DNA of 64,000 bases from Tsuneonella amylolytica (GCF_003626915.1 NZ_CP032570.1:2603001-2667000), one strand, 5' to 3'. Positions 31,422 to 40,205 are shown, numbered from the stretch's first letter. Numbers and translations are program-made. Notes: generated by a model from the letters alone, not told the origin.

Positions 31422-32276
31422 ATGAGGCGCGCCGTGTCCCACCAACCGCCAGCGCCGCTTCTTCCGGGACTCTATATAGTCGCGACCCCGATTGGCAATC
31501 TCGGGGACATAACCGTTCGCGCGGCCGACGTGCTGCGCGCCTGCGACGGCGTGGCATGCGAGGATACGCGGGTCACCGGCAAGCTGATGCGGCACCTCGG
31601 CGCGTCGAAGCCGCTGTGGCGGTACGACGATCACGCCAGCGAGCGCGACCGGGCGCGGCTGGTCGAATCGATGCATACCCGCGCGGTGGCGCTGGTGAGC
31701 GATGCGGGCACGCCGCTGGTCTCCGACCCCGGATACCGCCTCGTGCGCGAGGCCCGGGCCGCGGGGATACCGGTCACGACCCTGCCCGGGCCGTGCGCGG
31801 CGCTCGCCGGCCTCACGCTCTCGGGCCTGCCCAACGACCGGTTCCTGTTCGCGGGCTTCCTGCCGGTGAAGGACAAGGCGCGCTCCGACATGCTGGCCGA
31901 TCTTGCGCGGGTGCCCGCAACGCTCGTGTTCTACGAGACCGCACCCCGCCTGACGAAGGCGCTGGCGGCCATCGGGCGCGTGCTGCCGGGCCGCGAGGTG
32001 GCGGTCGCGCGCGAGCTGACCAAGCTGCACGAGGAGTGCCGCACCGGCTCCGTGGCGGACCTCGCCGACCATTACGCCGCACATCCGCCGAAGGGCGAAA
32101 TCGTCCTGCTGGTGTCGCCGCCCGTGGAGCGCGAGGAAAGCGTCGATGCCGACGCGATGCTGCGCGAGGCGCTGGCGGACCAGAAGCCGTCGCAAGCCGC
32201 GGCGCAGGTGGCCAGGGCGACCGGGCTCGACCGCAAGGCGCTTTACGCACGCGCGCTCGAACTGCGCGGCGAATGA
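31422..32276 (+). CDS. rsmI: 16S rRNA 2'-O-ribose C1402 methyltransferase
   Basis: A 284-residue SAM methyltransferase of the tetrapyrrole-methylase fold that modifies C1402 in the ribosomal decoding centre. The family start GLYIVATPIGNLGDIT and the block VSDAGTPLVSDPGY with PGPCAALAGLTLSGL are intact. The ATG at 31422 gives a 15-residue lead; a GTG five codons later is an alternative. Its stop overlaps the yraN start by four bases, and gshB follows, making a three-gene unit. Confidence 0.93.
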   Translation: MRRAVSHQPPAPLLPGLYIVATPIGNLGDITVRAADVLRACDGVACEDTRVTGKLMRHLGASKPLWRYDDHASERDRARLVESMHTRAVALVSDAGTPLVSDPGYRLVREARAAGIPVTTLPGPCAALAGLTLSGLPNDRFLFAGFLPVKDKARSDMLADLARVPATLVFYETAPRLTKALAAIGRVLPGREVAVARELTKLHEECRTGSVADLADHYAAHPPKGEIVLLVSPPVEREESVDADAMLREALADQKPSQAAAQVARATGLDRKALYARALELRGE

Positions 32277-32623
32277 AGCGCCAGCGCGCGGAACGCGAAG
32301 GGCGCAAGGGTGAGCTCGCCGCCGAGCTTTTCCTGCGCGCCAAGGGCTGGTCGATCGTCGACCGCCGCCGCAAGACCCCGGTGGGCGAAATCGACCTCGT
32401 TGCCCGGCGCGCCGGCACGGTCGCCTTCATCGAGGTGAAGTGGCGGCGCAAGGCGGACGATCTCGACTTCGCGATCGACGAATACCGCCTGCGCCGCGTC
32501 GCCGCGGCAGCCGAAGCGGTCGCGCACGAGTACGCGCGGGAGGGGGAGGACCTGCGGGTGGACGTCGTCCTGCTTGCGCCGGGGCGCCTGCCGCATCACA
32601 TCGTCAACGCCTGGCAGCCATGA
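32273..32623 (+). CDS. yraN: UPF0102 family protein YraN
   Basis: A 116-residue protein with a restriction-endonuclease-like core. The conserved EIDLVARRAGTVAFIEVKWR carries the D...E-x-K pattern of this fold. RKGELAAELFLRAKGW at the N-terminus is also typical. The biochemical role is still unclear in the family, with Holliday-junction-like or other nuclease activity suspected. It overlaps rsmI (ATGA) and is followed by gshB after 33 bases, the common order in Alphaproteobacteria. Confidence 0.9.
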   Translation: MKRQRAEREGRKGELAAELFLRAKGWSIVDRRRKTPVGEIDLVARRAGTVAFIEVKWRRKADDLDFAIDEYRLRRVAAAAEAVAHEYAREGEDLRVDVVLLAPGRLPHHIVNAWQP

Positions 32624-32656
32624 CCTTCGGTAGGCTCAGGATGATCGGAGAATGAC

Positions 32657-33607
32657 ATGACCTTGCGCGTCGCGGTCCAGATGGACCCGCTTGAAAGCAT
32701 CAACATCGCCGGAGACTCCAGCTTCGCGCTGATGCTGGGCGCGCAGGAACGCGGGCACGAGGTGTTCCACTACGACGTCGGCAGCCTGACGCTGGACGCC
32801 GACGACCGCCTGATCGCCCACGCCCGTCCCGTGACGGTCCAGCGGGTTGCGGGCGATCACTTCTCTGCGGGCGAAAGCCGCCGGATCGACCTGGGGCGGG
32901 ACATCGACGTCGTGCTGATGCGGCAGGATCCGCCGTTCGACATGGGCTACATCACCGCCACCCACCTGCTCGAGCGGATCGAGGGCGAGACGCTGGTCGT
33001 CAACAATCCCCGCAGCGTCCGCAACGCACCCGAAAAGGTGATGGTGCTCGACTACCGCGCGTTCATGCCGCCGACGCTGGTGACGCGCTCGGTCGAGGAA
33101 GTGCGCGCCTTCCAGCGGCAGCACGGTGCGGTGGTGGTGAAGCCGATCCACGGCAACGGCGGCAAGGCGATCTTCCGCGTGCCGGCGGACGGCGACAACC
33201 TGTCGGCCCTGTTCGAGGTGTTCAACCAGACCTGGCCCGAACCGCACATGGTCCAGCCCTTCCTTCCCGAGGTGGCCGAAGGCGACAAGCGCATCGTGCT
33301 GGTCGATGGCGAAGTGACCGGCGCGATCAACCGCAAGCCGGGGGAGGGGGAGTTTCGCTCGAACCTGGCCGTCGGCGGCAGCGCGGAGTCGACCCAGCTC
33401 TCGCCGCGGGAGCAGGAAATCTGCGCCGCGATGGGTCCGCGGCTGAAGGAATTGGGCCTGATCTTCGTCGGCATCGACGTGATCGGGGGCAAGTGGCTGA
33501 CCGAGATCAACGTCACCAGCCCGACCGGGATCGTGAAGATCGACGAATTCAACGGGACCGATACCCCGGGCCTGATCTGGGACGCGATCGAAGGCCGGCT
33601 GGCATAG
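32657..33607 (+). CDS. gshB: Glutathione synthetase
   Basis: A 316-residue ATP-grasp enzyme that joins gamma-glutamylcysteine and glycine. It starts RVAVQMDPLESINIAGDSSF, shows MRQDPPFDMGYITATHLLE, and has the ATP-grasp elements VVVKPIHGNGGKAIFRV and EINVTSPTGIVKIDEFNG. GGAG six bases before the ATG at 32657 supports the start. It ends the rsmI-yraN-gshB unit and is followed at once by a strong intrinsic terminator. Glutathione supply fits the peroxidase gene seen earlier, although most such enzymes prefer thioredoxin. Confidence 0.95.
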   Translation: MTLRVAVQMDPLESINIAGDSSFALMLGAQERGHEVFHYDVGSLTLDADDRLIAHARPVTVQRVAGDHFSAGESRRIDLGRDIDVVLMRQDPPFDMGYITATHLLERIEGETLVVNNPRSVRNAPEKVMVLDYRAFMPPTLVTRSVEEVRAFQRQHGAVVVKPIHGNGGKAIFRVPADGDNLSALFEVFNQTWPEPHMVQPFLPEVAEGDKRIVLVDGEVTGAINRKPGEGEFRSNLAVGGSAESTQLSPREQEICAAMGPRLKELGLIFVGIDVIGGKWLTEINVTSPTGIVKIDEFNGTDTPGLIWDAIEGRLA

Positions 33608-33647
33608 AAAAAGGGCGCGGACCCTGCGATCCGCGCCCCTTTTTCTT
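33608..33647. terminator. Bidirectional intrinsic terminator between gshB and rplI
   Basis: A 9-bp perfect stem, GGGCGCGGA at 33613-33621 with TCCGCGCCC at 33630-33638, is flanked by AAAAA at 33608-33612 and a T-rich run at 33640-33647. It begins directly after the gshB stop, and the A-run makes it work for the convergent rplI transcript as well. Confidence 0.88.
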
Positions 33648-33663
33648 CGGTCGGCGAGAAGCC

Positions 33664-34275
33664 TCAGGCTTCGTCGGCGGCTCCGCTGCGCTCTTCGAGC
33701 AGGTCGGCCGGGATTTCACCGGGCTCCAGCGTCGGGTCGACGGCTTCGGTAAAGCCTTCGCTCTCGGCGCGGTCGTCTTCGGCCATGCGGCCGATCACGT
33801 CGACGCCCTGACGCTGCAGTTCGGCTTCGTCGTCCGAGCGGGCGACGTTCGCCTTCACCGTCACCTGCACCTCGGGGTGCAGCGCGATGGTGACGTCGTG
33901 GATGCCGAGCGTCTTGATGGGGTGGCCCATCACGACCTGCCGCTTGTCGACCGAGTGGCCGGCGGCTTCGAGACCCTGCACGACATCGCGCACGTTGACC
34001 GAGCCGTAGAGCTGGCCGGCGTTCGACGACTGGCGGATGAGGACGATTTCGGTCCCGTCGAGCTTGCCGCCCGCGGTCTCGGCATCGCCGCGACGTTCCG
34101 CGTTTTCCTTCTCCAGCCGCTCGCGGTTGGATTCGTAGACCTTGCGGTTCGCGTCGTTGGCGCGGAGCGCCTTCTTCTGCGGCAACAGGAAGTTGCGCGC
34201 GTAGCCGTCCTTGACGGTCACGACGTCTCCCATGGCGCCCAGGTTCGCGACGCGTTCGAGGAGGATGATGTCCAT
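33664..34275 (-). CDS. rplI: 50S ribosomal protein L9
   Basis: A 203-residue L9, which binds 23S rRNA near the L1 stalk. The N-terminal domain starts [19 protein letters not shown] with [16 protein letters not shown], followed by the long connecting helix and the C-terminal domain with [16 protein letters not shown]. It is longer than E. coli L9 (149) because of an acidic C-terminal tail of about 40 residues, common in sphingomonads. GAGGAG eight bases before the ATG at 34275 supports the start. It is the last gene of rpsF-rpsR-rplI. Confidence 0.97.
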   Translation of the reverse strand: MDIILLERVANLGAMGDVVTVKDGYARNFLLPQKKALRANDANRKVYESNRERLEKENAERRGDAETAGGKLDGTEIVLIRQSSNAGQLYGSVNVRDVVQGLEAAGHSVDKRQVVMGHPIKTLGIHDVTIALHPEVQVTVKANVARSDDEAELQRQGVDVIGRMAEDDRAESEGFTEAVDPTLEPGEIPADLLEERSGAADEA

Positions 34276-34288
34276 CGGTATTCTCCTC

Positions 34289-34513
34289 TTACTTCACGAT
34301 GTAGGGCAGGAGGCCGATCTGGCGCGCGCGCTTGATCGCGGTGGCCAGCTCGCGCTGCTTCTTGCCGGAAACGGCGGTGATGCGGCTCGGGACGATCTTG
34401 CCGCGTTCGGACATGAAGCCCTGCAGCAGGCGCACGTCCTTGTAATCGATCTTCGGCGCGTTCTTGCCCGAGAACGGGCAGGACTTGCGGCGGCGGAAAA
34501 ACGGGCGGGCCAT
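34289..34513 (-). CDS. rpsR: 30S ribosomal protein S18
   Basis: A 74-residue S18 beginning [17 protein letters not shown], with the conserved [19 protein letters not shown] and the [14 protein letters not shown] block. It binds S6 on the 30S platform. Its ATG shares one base with the rpsF stop (TGATG), so translation is coupled to its partner, and rplI starts 13 bases after its stop. Confidence 0.98.
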   Translation of the reverse strand: MARPFFRRRKSCPFSGKNAPKIDYKDVRLLQGFMSERGKIVPSRITAVSGKKQRELATAIKRARQIGLLPYIVK

Positions 34514-34878
34514 CAGTCGCGCTCCTCGCGGTCACGGCGCGACTTGCGGTCGCGGTCGCCCTTGCGCATCATCACGCTCGGGCCTTCCTCGTGCTCGTCG
34601 ACGCGCACGGTCATGTAACGGATCACGTCTTCGTTGATCCGGGTCTGGCGCTCCAGCTCGGCAACGACTTCGCCCGGACCGTCGATGTTCAAGAGCACGA
34701 AGTGCGCCTTGCGGTTGCGGTCGATCTTGTAGGCGAGGTTCTTGAGACCCCAGGTCTCGGTCTTGGTCACCTTGCCGTCGAGCTTCTCGACGATCTCGGT
34801 GGCCGTCGCGGCCAGTGCATCGACCTGAGCCTGGCTCAGGTCTTGGCGCGCAAGGAAAACGTGCTCGTAGAGAGCCAT
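34513..34878 (-). CDS. rpsF: 30S ribosomal protein S6
   Basis: A 121-residue S6 with the start [18 protein letters not shown], the [20 protein letters not shown] strand pair and a basic-acidic C-terminal tail after the core. It forms a heterodimer with S18 on the 30S platform. It is the first gene of the operon. The 5' leader contains a long-range inverted repeat that may bind the S6:S18 dimer and control the operon. Confidence 0.98.
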   Translation of the reverse strand: MALYEHVFLARQDLSQAQVDALAATATEIVEKLDGKVTKTETWGLKNLAYKIDRNRKAHFVLLNIDGPGEVVAELERQTRINEDVIRYMTVRVDEHEEGPSVMMRKGDRDRKSRRDREERD

Positions 34879-34903
34879 ATCTCACGTCCTTCGGTTGTGC
34901 CGA

Positions 34904-34972
34904 TCGCTGGCTTGTCCGTCCGGATGACGGGGCCCCTCCGGCTTTCTTCGTTTCCCCGGCCGAAGCCAGCGA
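34904..34972 (-). promoter_or_regulatory. Candidate S6:S18-binding leader RNA of the rpsF operon
   Basis: Perfect 10-base arms TCGCTGGCTT (34904-34913) and AAGCCAGCGA (34963-34972) enclose about 49 bases rich in CCGG and CCG stretches, ending 25 bases before the rpsF start. S6:S18-sensing leaders in several phyla have a closing stem around CCG-containing loops that mimic the 16S binding site. The match of position and general design is seen; the detailed consensus was not tested. Confidence 0.5.
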
Positions 34973-35063
34973 AGGCGCGCACATAGCGCCGCCGGCGGCA
35001 AAAGCAAGGCTTGTGCGGCCGCGCGGCGGCGGGCAGGGCGGCGCACCCATCAAGGAGAATGCG

Positions 35064-36032
35064 ATGCCCGGCGGACTGGTTGCCCTGCTCGACGACATTT
35101 CGGTCATCGCCCGCGTCGCGGCGGCTTCGATCGACGATGTCGGCGTCGCGGCCGGCAAGGCGGGGACGAAGGCGGCGGGCGTGGTGATCGACGATGCGGC
35201 GGTGACCCCGTCCTACGTCACCGGGCTCGATCCGTCGCGCGAGCTGCCGATCATCTGGCGCATCACGCTGGGCAGCCTCAAGAACAAGCTGCTGCTCCTG
35301 TTGCCGGGCGCGCTGCTCTTGAGCTGGCTCCTGCCGCAGGCGATCACCTACATCCTCATGCTCGGCGGCAGCTATCTGGCGTTCGAAGGGGCCGAAAAGG
35401 TCATCGAGAAGCTCGGCGGCGAGAAGCACGGCAAGACGCTGGACGACGCGATCAAGGACCCGGCGGCATTCGAGAAACAGCGAATCGCCGGCGCGATCCG
35501 CACCGACCTCATCCTGTCGGCGGAGATCATGGCGATCTCCTTGAACGAGATCGCGACGATCACCGACAGCTTCGTGACGCGCGCCGCCGCGCTGGCTGCG
35601 GTAGGCATTGCCATCACGGTGATCGTCTACGGCGCGGTCGCGCTGATCGTGAAGATGGACGACGTGGGCCTGCACCTGACGGGACGTGCGTCGGGCGCGG
35701 CGCAGGCCACCGGGCGTTTCCTGCTAAGGGCAATGCCGGTGCTTCTCGTCGCGCTGTCGTTCATCGGGACGATCGCCATGCTTTGGGTCGGCGGCGGCAT
35801 CGTGCTTCACGGACTGGAGGAGATCGGCCTCCACGCCCCGGCCGACATCGCCCACGGCATCCAACACGCGGTGGAGGAGGCGACCGGCCCCGCCAGCGGC
35901 ATATTCGGCTGGCTGACCTATGCGACCATCTCGGCAATCTTCGGCCTCCTCCTGGGCTTCGTCATCGTGTTCGTGATGCACAAGGTGCTGCGCATCGGAC
36001 ACGGCGCGGGCGAGCACGCCGAAGCGCACTGA
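35064..36032 (+). CDS. DUF808 (YedI-like) integral membrane protein
   Basis: A 322-residue DUF808 protein. The start MPGGLVALLDDISVIARVAA with DDVGVAAGKAGTKAAGVVID is the family hallmark. A central block with KTLDDAIKDPAAFEKQRIAG precedes several membrane segments, and the total is about six. AAGGAG at 35052-35057 sets the ATG at 35064. Its role is unknown; E. coli YedI is also uncharacterised. It is divergent from rpsF and convergent with the Mur-ligase-like gene. Confidence 0.88.
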   Translation: MPGGLVALLDDISVIARVAAASIDDVGVAAGKAGTKAAGVVIDDAAVTPSYVTGLDPSRELPIIWRITLGSLKNKLLLLLPGALLLSWLLPQAITYILMLGGSYLAFEGAEKVIEKLGGEKHGKTLDDAIKDPAAFEKQRIAGAIRTDLILSAEIMAISLNEIATITDSFVTRAAALAAVGIAITVIVYGAVALIVKMDDVGLHLTGRASGAAQATGRFLLRAMPVLLVALSFIGTIAMLWVGGGIVLHGLEEIGLHAPADIAHGIQHAVEEATGPASGIFGWLTYATISAIFGLLLGFVIVFVMHKVLRIGHGAGEHAEAH

Positions 36033-36033
36033 T

Positions 36034-36091
36034 CCCCGGCGTCCAGGGCCCCGGCGCTCAGGGCCCCGGCGTTCAGGTCCCGACGGTCAGG
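36034..36091. repeat. 15-bp tandem repeat between DUF808 and Mur-ligase-like gene
   Basis: Three units of CCCCGGCG(T/C)(C/T)CAGG(G/T) occupy 36034-36048, 36049-36063 and 36064-36078, followed by a degenerate partial fourth to 36091 that includes the stop of the Mur-ligase-like gene at 36087-36089. The array fills the whole gap between two convergent stops and resembles a replication-slippage expansion. Confidence 0.85.
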
Positions 36092-37502
36092 AAAGCCGCG
36101 CGAACAGTTCTTTCGCGAATTCGGTCAGGGTGTCGTCGCGCGCGCCCATGACCACGATCCGGTCGCCGGGCCGCGCCAGCGAGACCAGCCGGTCGGCCAC
36201 CGCCTTGCGGTTGGGAATGTAGTCGGCGCGGCCGCCGGCTCCCTCGATCAGGCGGACGACCCGCTCGGCCCCATCGCTGCGATCGACGGTCCCGCCGAAA
36301 TAGACCGGATCGCACAGGATCGTGCGGTCGTCGGCATCGAGTTCGCGGGCGAAGGTCTCGGCCAGTTCGTCGCCCATCTGGCGCAAGGGCCCGAACCCGT
36401 GCGGCTGGAAGAAGGCAAGCACGCGGCCCGGCGTCTGCTTGAGGGTGCGCAGGGTCGCGGCGCATTTTTCGGGGTTGTGCCCGAAATCGTCGATCACGGT
36501 GACGAGCGCATGGGTGGTGCCGATCACGTCGAACCGGCGCGCCAGGCCGGCAAAGCGGGCGAGGGCGGCGACCGCTTGCCCGACCGGAACGCCGGCCGCG
36601 CGGGCGCCGGCGATCGCGGCGAGCGCGTTCGACAGGTTGTGCCGCCCCGGCATCTTCAGCTCGAGCGGATGGGTGTCCCCGCTCGCCGTCTCCACCACGG
36701 TTGCCGAGAGCCCCGCGGCGGTGTGCGCGACCGAGCCCTCTGCGATCGTGAGGTCGGCAACCGGGCTGTCGATGCCGAACGTGACCGCGCCGAGACCGGC
36801 CGCCAGCGCGGCGCTTTCGGCATCGTCGACGTTCACCACGCGTTGCGCCGAAGCGGCGAGATAGTCGCCGAACAGCCCGCGCAGTTCCTCCAGGCTCTTG
36901 TGATCGAGGCTGACGTTGAGAAGCACCCCCACGGTCGGCCGGTAGAGCGCGATCGAGCCATCGCTCTCGTCGACCTCGCTGACGTACGTGCCGCCGTCGC
37001 CCACCTGCGCGCTGGCATAGGGGTTATCGGCGGTGACGAAGTTCTTCATCACCGCCCCGTTCATGATGGTCGGCGCGCGGCCCGCCTCGTGGAGTATCCA
37101 GCCGAGCATGGCGGTGACGGTGGACTTGCCGCTGGTGCCGGCGACCGCGATCCGCTCGTCCGCCCGGTTGAACAGCGCCGCGTTGAGGTCGGCGCGCGAC
37201 ATCCGCCGGCAGCCCAGGTCCTTCGCCCGCGCGATCTCGGGCACGCTGTCTTCCACCGCCGCGCTGGCGACGAGTACCTGCTCGGGCGAGGTCACGCCGC
37301 TGCCGTCCTGCGGGAACAGCGCGATGCCGCGACTTTCCAGCCAGTCGAACTTCTCGGGCGTGCGGCCCTGGTCGTTGCTGCGGTCGGAGCCGGCGACCGT
37401 GCCGCCCATGCCGTGGACGATCTGCGCCAGCGGCAGCATCCCCGATCCCCCGATGCCGCAGAAGAACCAGGGGCGGGCGGCGGGGTCGGGGCTTTCGTGC
37501 AT
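36087..37502 (-). CDS. Mur ligase family protein (MurC/Mpl-like)
   Basis: A 471-residue ATP-dependent amide ligase of the Mur family. The N-terminal Rossmann domain starts FFCGIGGSGMLPLAQ, as in MurC and Mpl. The central domain P-loop reads AVAGTSGKSTVTAML, with Ser for the usual His/Asn and Ser for Thr. The Mg/ATP region includes SEVDESDGS and NVSLDHKSLEEL, and the C-terminal domain has DDFGHNPEKCAATL. Because it lies head to head with an LD-carboxypeptidase gene and outside a division cluster, muropeptide recycling (Mpl role) is more likely than de novo MurC, but this is inference. The ATG at 37502 is chosen because the fold begins shortly after it. Confidence 0.78.
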   Translation of the reverse strand: MHESPDPAARPWFFCGIGGSGMLPLAQIVHGMGGTVAGSDRSNDQGRTPEKFDWLESRGIALFPQDGSGVTSPEQVLVASAAVEDSVPEIARAKDLGCRRMSRADLNAALFNRADERIAVAGTSGKSTVTAMLGWILHEAGRAPTIMNGAVMKNFVTADNPYASAQVGDGGTYVSEVDESDGSIALYRPTVGVLLNVSLDHKSLEELRGLFGDYLAASAQRVVNVDDAESAALAAGLGAVTFGIDSPVADLTIAEGSVAHTAAGLSATVVETASGDTHPLELKMPGRHNLSNALAAIAGARAAGVPVGQAVAALARFAGLARRFDVIGTTHALVTVIDDFGHNPEKCAATLRTLKQTPGRVLAFFQPHGFGPLRQMGDELAETFARELDADDRTILCDPVYFGGTVDRSDGAERVVRLIEGAGGRADYIPNRKAVADRLVSLARPGDRIVVMGARDDTLTEFAKELFARLS

Positions 37503-37560
37503 CCGGCGGGTGCTAGGGAAGGAGTGGCCAATTGTGAAGCCGGTGCTAGAGCCCGATGCC

Positions 37561-38388
37561 ATGCTCCGCATCGCCATTTGCGCCCCCGGCAAGCCCATCC
37601 TCCGCGACCGCGCGGCGGCGGTGGAGGCGCTGGCCGCGGAGGAATTCCCCGACGTGGACCTGCGTTTCCACCCGCAATGCTTCGCCGAAGCCGGTCATTT
37701 CGCGGGCGACGACGCCACCCGGCTGGCCGCCTTCCTCGATTGCGCGAACGACCCGGCGGTGGACGCGGTGTGGTTCGCGATGGGCGGCTACGGCGCCAAC
37801 CGGATCGCGCGCGAGGCCGTGGCGAGGCTGGGGGAGGCGGCGCGCGGCAAGACGTTCCTCGGGTATTCGGACACGGGCACCCTCCTCGGCGCGCTCTATC
37901 GCAGCGGGATGGGCCGCCCCGTCCACGGTCCGCTGGCGGGCGATGTGCGGCGCGACGGCGGCGCCGATGCGGTGCGGCGCGTGCTGCACTACCTCTCGGA
38001 TGGCCGAACGGGGCTGGAGCCGTCGATTGGCGGCCGTCCGGTGGCGGCGTTCAACCTGATGACGCTGGCGATGCTCGTCGGCACCGAATTCATGCCGGAC
38101 CTCGCGGGCCATGTCGTGATGGTCGAGGAAGTGGCCGAGCACCTTTATGCCGTCGACCGGCTGATGTTCCACGTCACCGAGAACCTGCGGGGCATCGCGG
38201 GCCTGCGGATGGGCCGGGTAAGCGCGGTGCCCGACAACGACCGCCCCTTCGGCGCCGACGAGGTCGCCATCGCGCGGTACTGGTGCGAGCGGACCGGCAT
38301 CCCCTACCTCGGCCGCGCCGACATCGGCCACGACGCGGCCAACAAGATCGTCCCCTTCGGTCTTGCGGGGCACGCCGCCGCGACCTAG
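37561..38388 (+). CDS. LD-carboxypeptidase, S66 family (LdcA-like)
   Basis: A 275-residue muramoyltetrapeptide LD-carboxypeptidase homolog, which removes terminal D-Ala from tetrapeptides during wall recycling. It begins LRIAICAPGKPI, and the nucleophilic Ser is probably in FLGYSDTGTLL. The glutamate and histidine of the triad are likely in VEEVAEHLYAVDR and near LGRADIGHDAANK. I use the ATG at 37561; an in-frame GTG at 37534 preceded by AAGGAG nine bases upstream is a good alternative and would add nine residues. It is divergent from the Mur ligase-like gene and 26 bases before fabD. Confidence 0.85.
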   Translation: MLRIAICAPGKPILRDRAAAVEALAAEEFPDVDLRFHPQCFAEAGHFAGDDATRLAAFLDCANDPAVDAVWFAMGGYGANRIAREAVARLGEAARGKTFLGYSDTGTLLGALYRSGMGRPVHGPLAGDVRRDGGADAVRRVLHYLSDGRTGLEPSIGGRPVAAFNLMTLAMLVGTEFMPDLAGHVVMVEEVAEHLYAVDRLMFHVTENLRGIAGLRMGRVSAVPDNDRPFGADEVAIARYWCERTGIPYLGRADIGHDAANKIVPFGLAGHAAAT

Positions 38389-38414
38389 GCGCGGCGCCTG
38401 ACAAGGAGAGGTAC

Positions 38415-39353
38415 ATGAGAGCGTTCGTTTTCCCGGGGCAGGGCAGCCAGAAGGTCGGCATGGGCGTGGAACTCGCCGCCGCCAGCCCCGCGGCCCGCGA
38501 AGTGTTCGAGGAAGTCGACGACGCGCTGGGGCAGAAGCTGAGCGCGATCATGGCCGAAGGGCCCGACGACCAGCTTACCCTCACCGAGAACGCGCAGCCG
38601 GCGATCATGGCGCACGCCATCGCGGTGCTGCGGGTGCTGGAAAAGGAAGGCGGCATCGTGCTGACCGGCGCGGCCGACTGCGTCGCGGGCCACAGCCTAG
38701 GCGAATACACCGCCCTGTGCGCGGCGGGCGCCTTCTCGCTCGCCGATACGGCGCGGCTCCTGAAACTGCGCGGGCAGGCGATGCAGGCGGCGGTGCCGGT
38801 GGGCGTGGGCGCGATGTGCGCCCTGATCGGGGCGGACCTCGAGAAGGCGCAGACGCTCGCCGATGCTGCGGCCGAGGGTCAGGTCTGCCAGGTCGCCAAC
38901 GACAACGATCCGACGCAGGTCGTGCTGTCGGGCCACCGCGAGGCGATCGAGCGGGCGATCGGCATGGTCAAGGACCACGGTATCAAGCGCGGCGTGCTGC
39001 TGCCGGTATCGGCCCCGTTCCACTGCGACCTGATGCAGCCCGCCGCCGACGCGATGGCCGAGGCGCTGGAGAAGACGCCGCCCCGCGCCTTCCGCCTGCC
39101 GCTCTATGCCAACGTCACCGCCGCGGCGATGGAGGATCCGGCGCAAGAGCAGCGCTTGCTGGTCGAACAGGTCTGCGGCCGCGTTCGTTGGCGCGAAAGC
39201 GTGCTCGCCATGCGGGCGGCGGGCGTGGAGCATTTCGTCGAACTTGGCGGCAAGGTTCTGGGCCCTATGATCGGCCGGATCGACAGCGAGACAAAGGTGA
39301 CGAGCGTGATCTCGATGGACGACATCGAGGCGCTGGCGAAGGAGATCGGCTGA
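38415..39353 (+). CDS. fabD: Malonyl-CoA:ACP transacylase
   Basis: A 312-residue FabD loading malonyl groups on acyl carrier protein for fatty-acid synthesis. FVFPGQGSQKVGMG opens the protein, the nucleophile is in GHSLGEYTAL, and the His is in VSAPFHCDLM. AAGGAGAG just before the ATG at 38415 supports the start. Its stop overlaps the fabG start by one base (TGATG). The acpP-fabF genes that often follow are not here; dnaN comes next after fabG. Confidence 0.96.
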   Translation: MRAFVFPGQGSQKVGMGVELAAASPAAREVFEEVDDALGQKLSAIMAEGPDDQLTLTENAQPAIMAHAIAVLRVLEKEGGIVLTGAADCVAGHSLGEYTALCAAGAFSLADTARLLKLRGQAMQAAVPVGVGAMCALIGADLEKAQTLADAAAEGQVCQVANDNDPTQVVLSGHREAIERAIGMVKDHGIKRGVLLPVSAPFHCDLMQPAADAMAEALEKTPPRAFRLPLYANVTAAAMEDPAQEQRLLVEQVCGRVRWRESVLAMRAAGVEHFVELGGKVLGPMIGRIDSETKVTSVISMDDIEALAKEIG

Positions 39354-40102
39354 TGTTCAACCTCGAGGGAATGACCGCGCTCGTGACCGGCGCGAGCGGC
39401 GGAATCGGATCGGCGATCGCCACGTCGCTCGCACGCCAGGGCGCTCGCATCGCGCTGTCCGGCTCCAACGGCGAGAAGCTGCGCGTGTTTCGCGAACAGC
39501 TCAATTCCGAGATCGGCGGCGACCATGTCGAGATCACCTGCAACCTGTCCGATACCGCACAGGTGGAGGAGCTGGTGCCCGCGACGGTCGACACGCTCGG
39601 CAAGCTCGACATCCTCGTCAACAACGCCGGGGTCACCCGCGACAACCTCGCCATGCGGATGAAGGACGAGGAGTGGGACGCGGTGATGAAGATCAACCTC
39701 GAGGCGGCGTTCCGCCTCATGCGCGCCGCCGCCCGCCCGATGATGAAGGCGCGCTCCGGCCGGATCGTCACGATCACCAGCGTGGTCGGCACCACCGGCA
39801 ACCCCGGCCAGATGAACTACGCCGCGGCGAAGGCGGGGCTCGTCGGCATGTCGAAGAGCCTGGCGCAGGAACTCGCCAGCCGCGGGGTTACCGTGAACTG
39901 CGTCGCGCCCGGCTTCATCCGCACCGCGATGACCGAGGTGCTGCCGGATGCGCAGAAGGACGCGCTCAACGCGCGCATCCCGATGGGCCGGATGGGGGAG
40001 GGCGAGGAGATCGGCGCCGCGGTCGCCTATCTCGCGTCGAAGGAGGCGAGCTACGTCACCGGGCAAACGCTGCACGTCAACGGCGGCATGGCGATGATCT
40101 GA
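39353..40102 (+). CDS. fabG: 3-oxoacyl-ACP reductase
   Basis: A 249-residue SDR reducing beta-ketoacyl-ACP with NADPH. TGASGGIGSAIA is the cofactor motif, NNAGVTRDNLAMRM the structural block, and MNYAAAKAGLVGMSKS carries the catalytic Tyr and Lys. The end SYVTGQTLHVNGGMAM is typical of FabG. It is coupled to fabD by a TGATG junction, which makes the fatty-acid assignment more secure than for the other SDR in the window. Confidence 0.95.
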   Translation: MFNLEGMTALVTGASGGIGSAIATSLARQGARIALSGSNGEKLRVFREQLNSEIGGDHVEITCNLSDTAQVEELVPATVDTLGKLDILVNNAGVTRDNLAMRMKDEEWDAVMKINLEAAFRLMRAAARPMMKARSGRIVTITSVVGTTGNPGQMNYAAAKAGLVGMSKSLAQELASRGVTVNCVAPGFIRTAMTEVLPDAQKDALNARIPMGRMGEGEEIGAAVAYLASKEASYVTGQTLHVNGGMAMI

Positions 40103-40205
40103 TTGCCCCCGGGGTTATCCCCAAGGAATCGGGTGCGGGCGGGCTTCGTCCTTGCCCAGCATGGCCCCGCCGCTAAGGATAATTCATGTTTTCCGGCGCT
40201 CGCCA

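Noticed and set aside
36399-37560. A very long plus-strand frame running through the Mur-ligase-like and LdcA region into fabD
   Set aside because: Only the last part (from 38415) is the real fabD frame. The upstream part is antisense or out of phase with certain genes.
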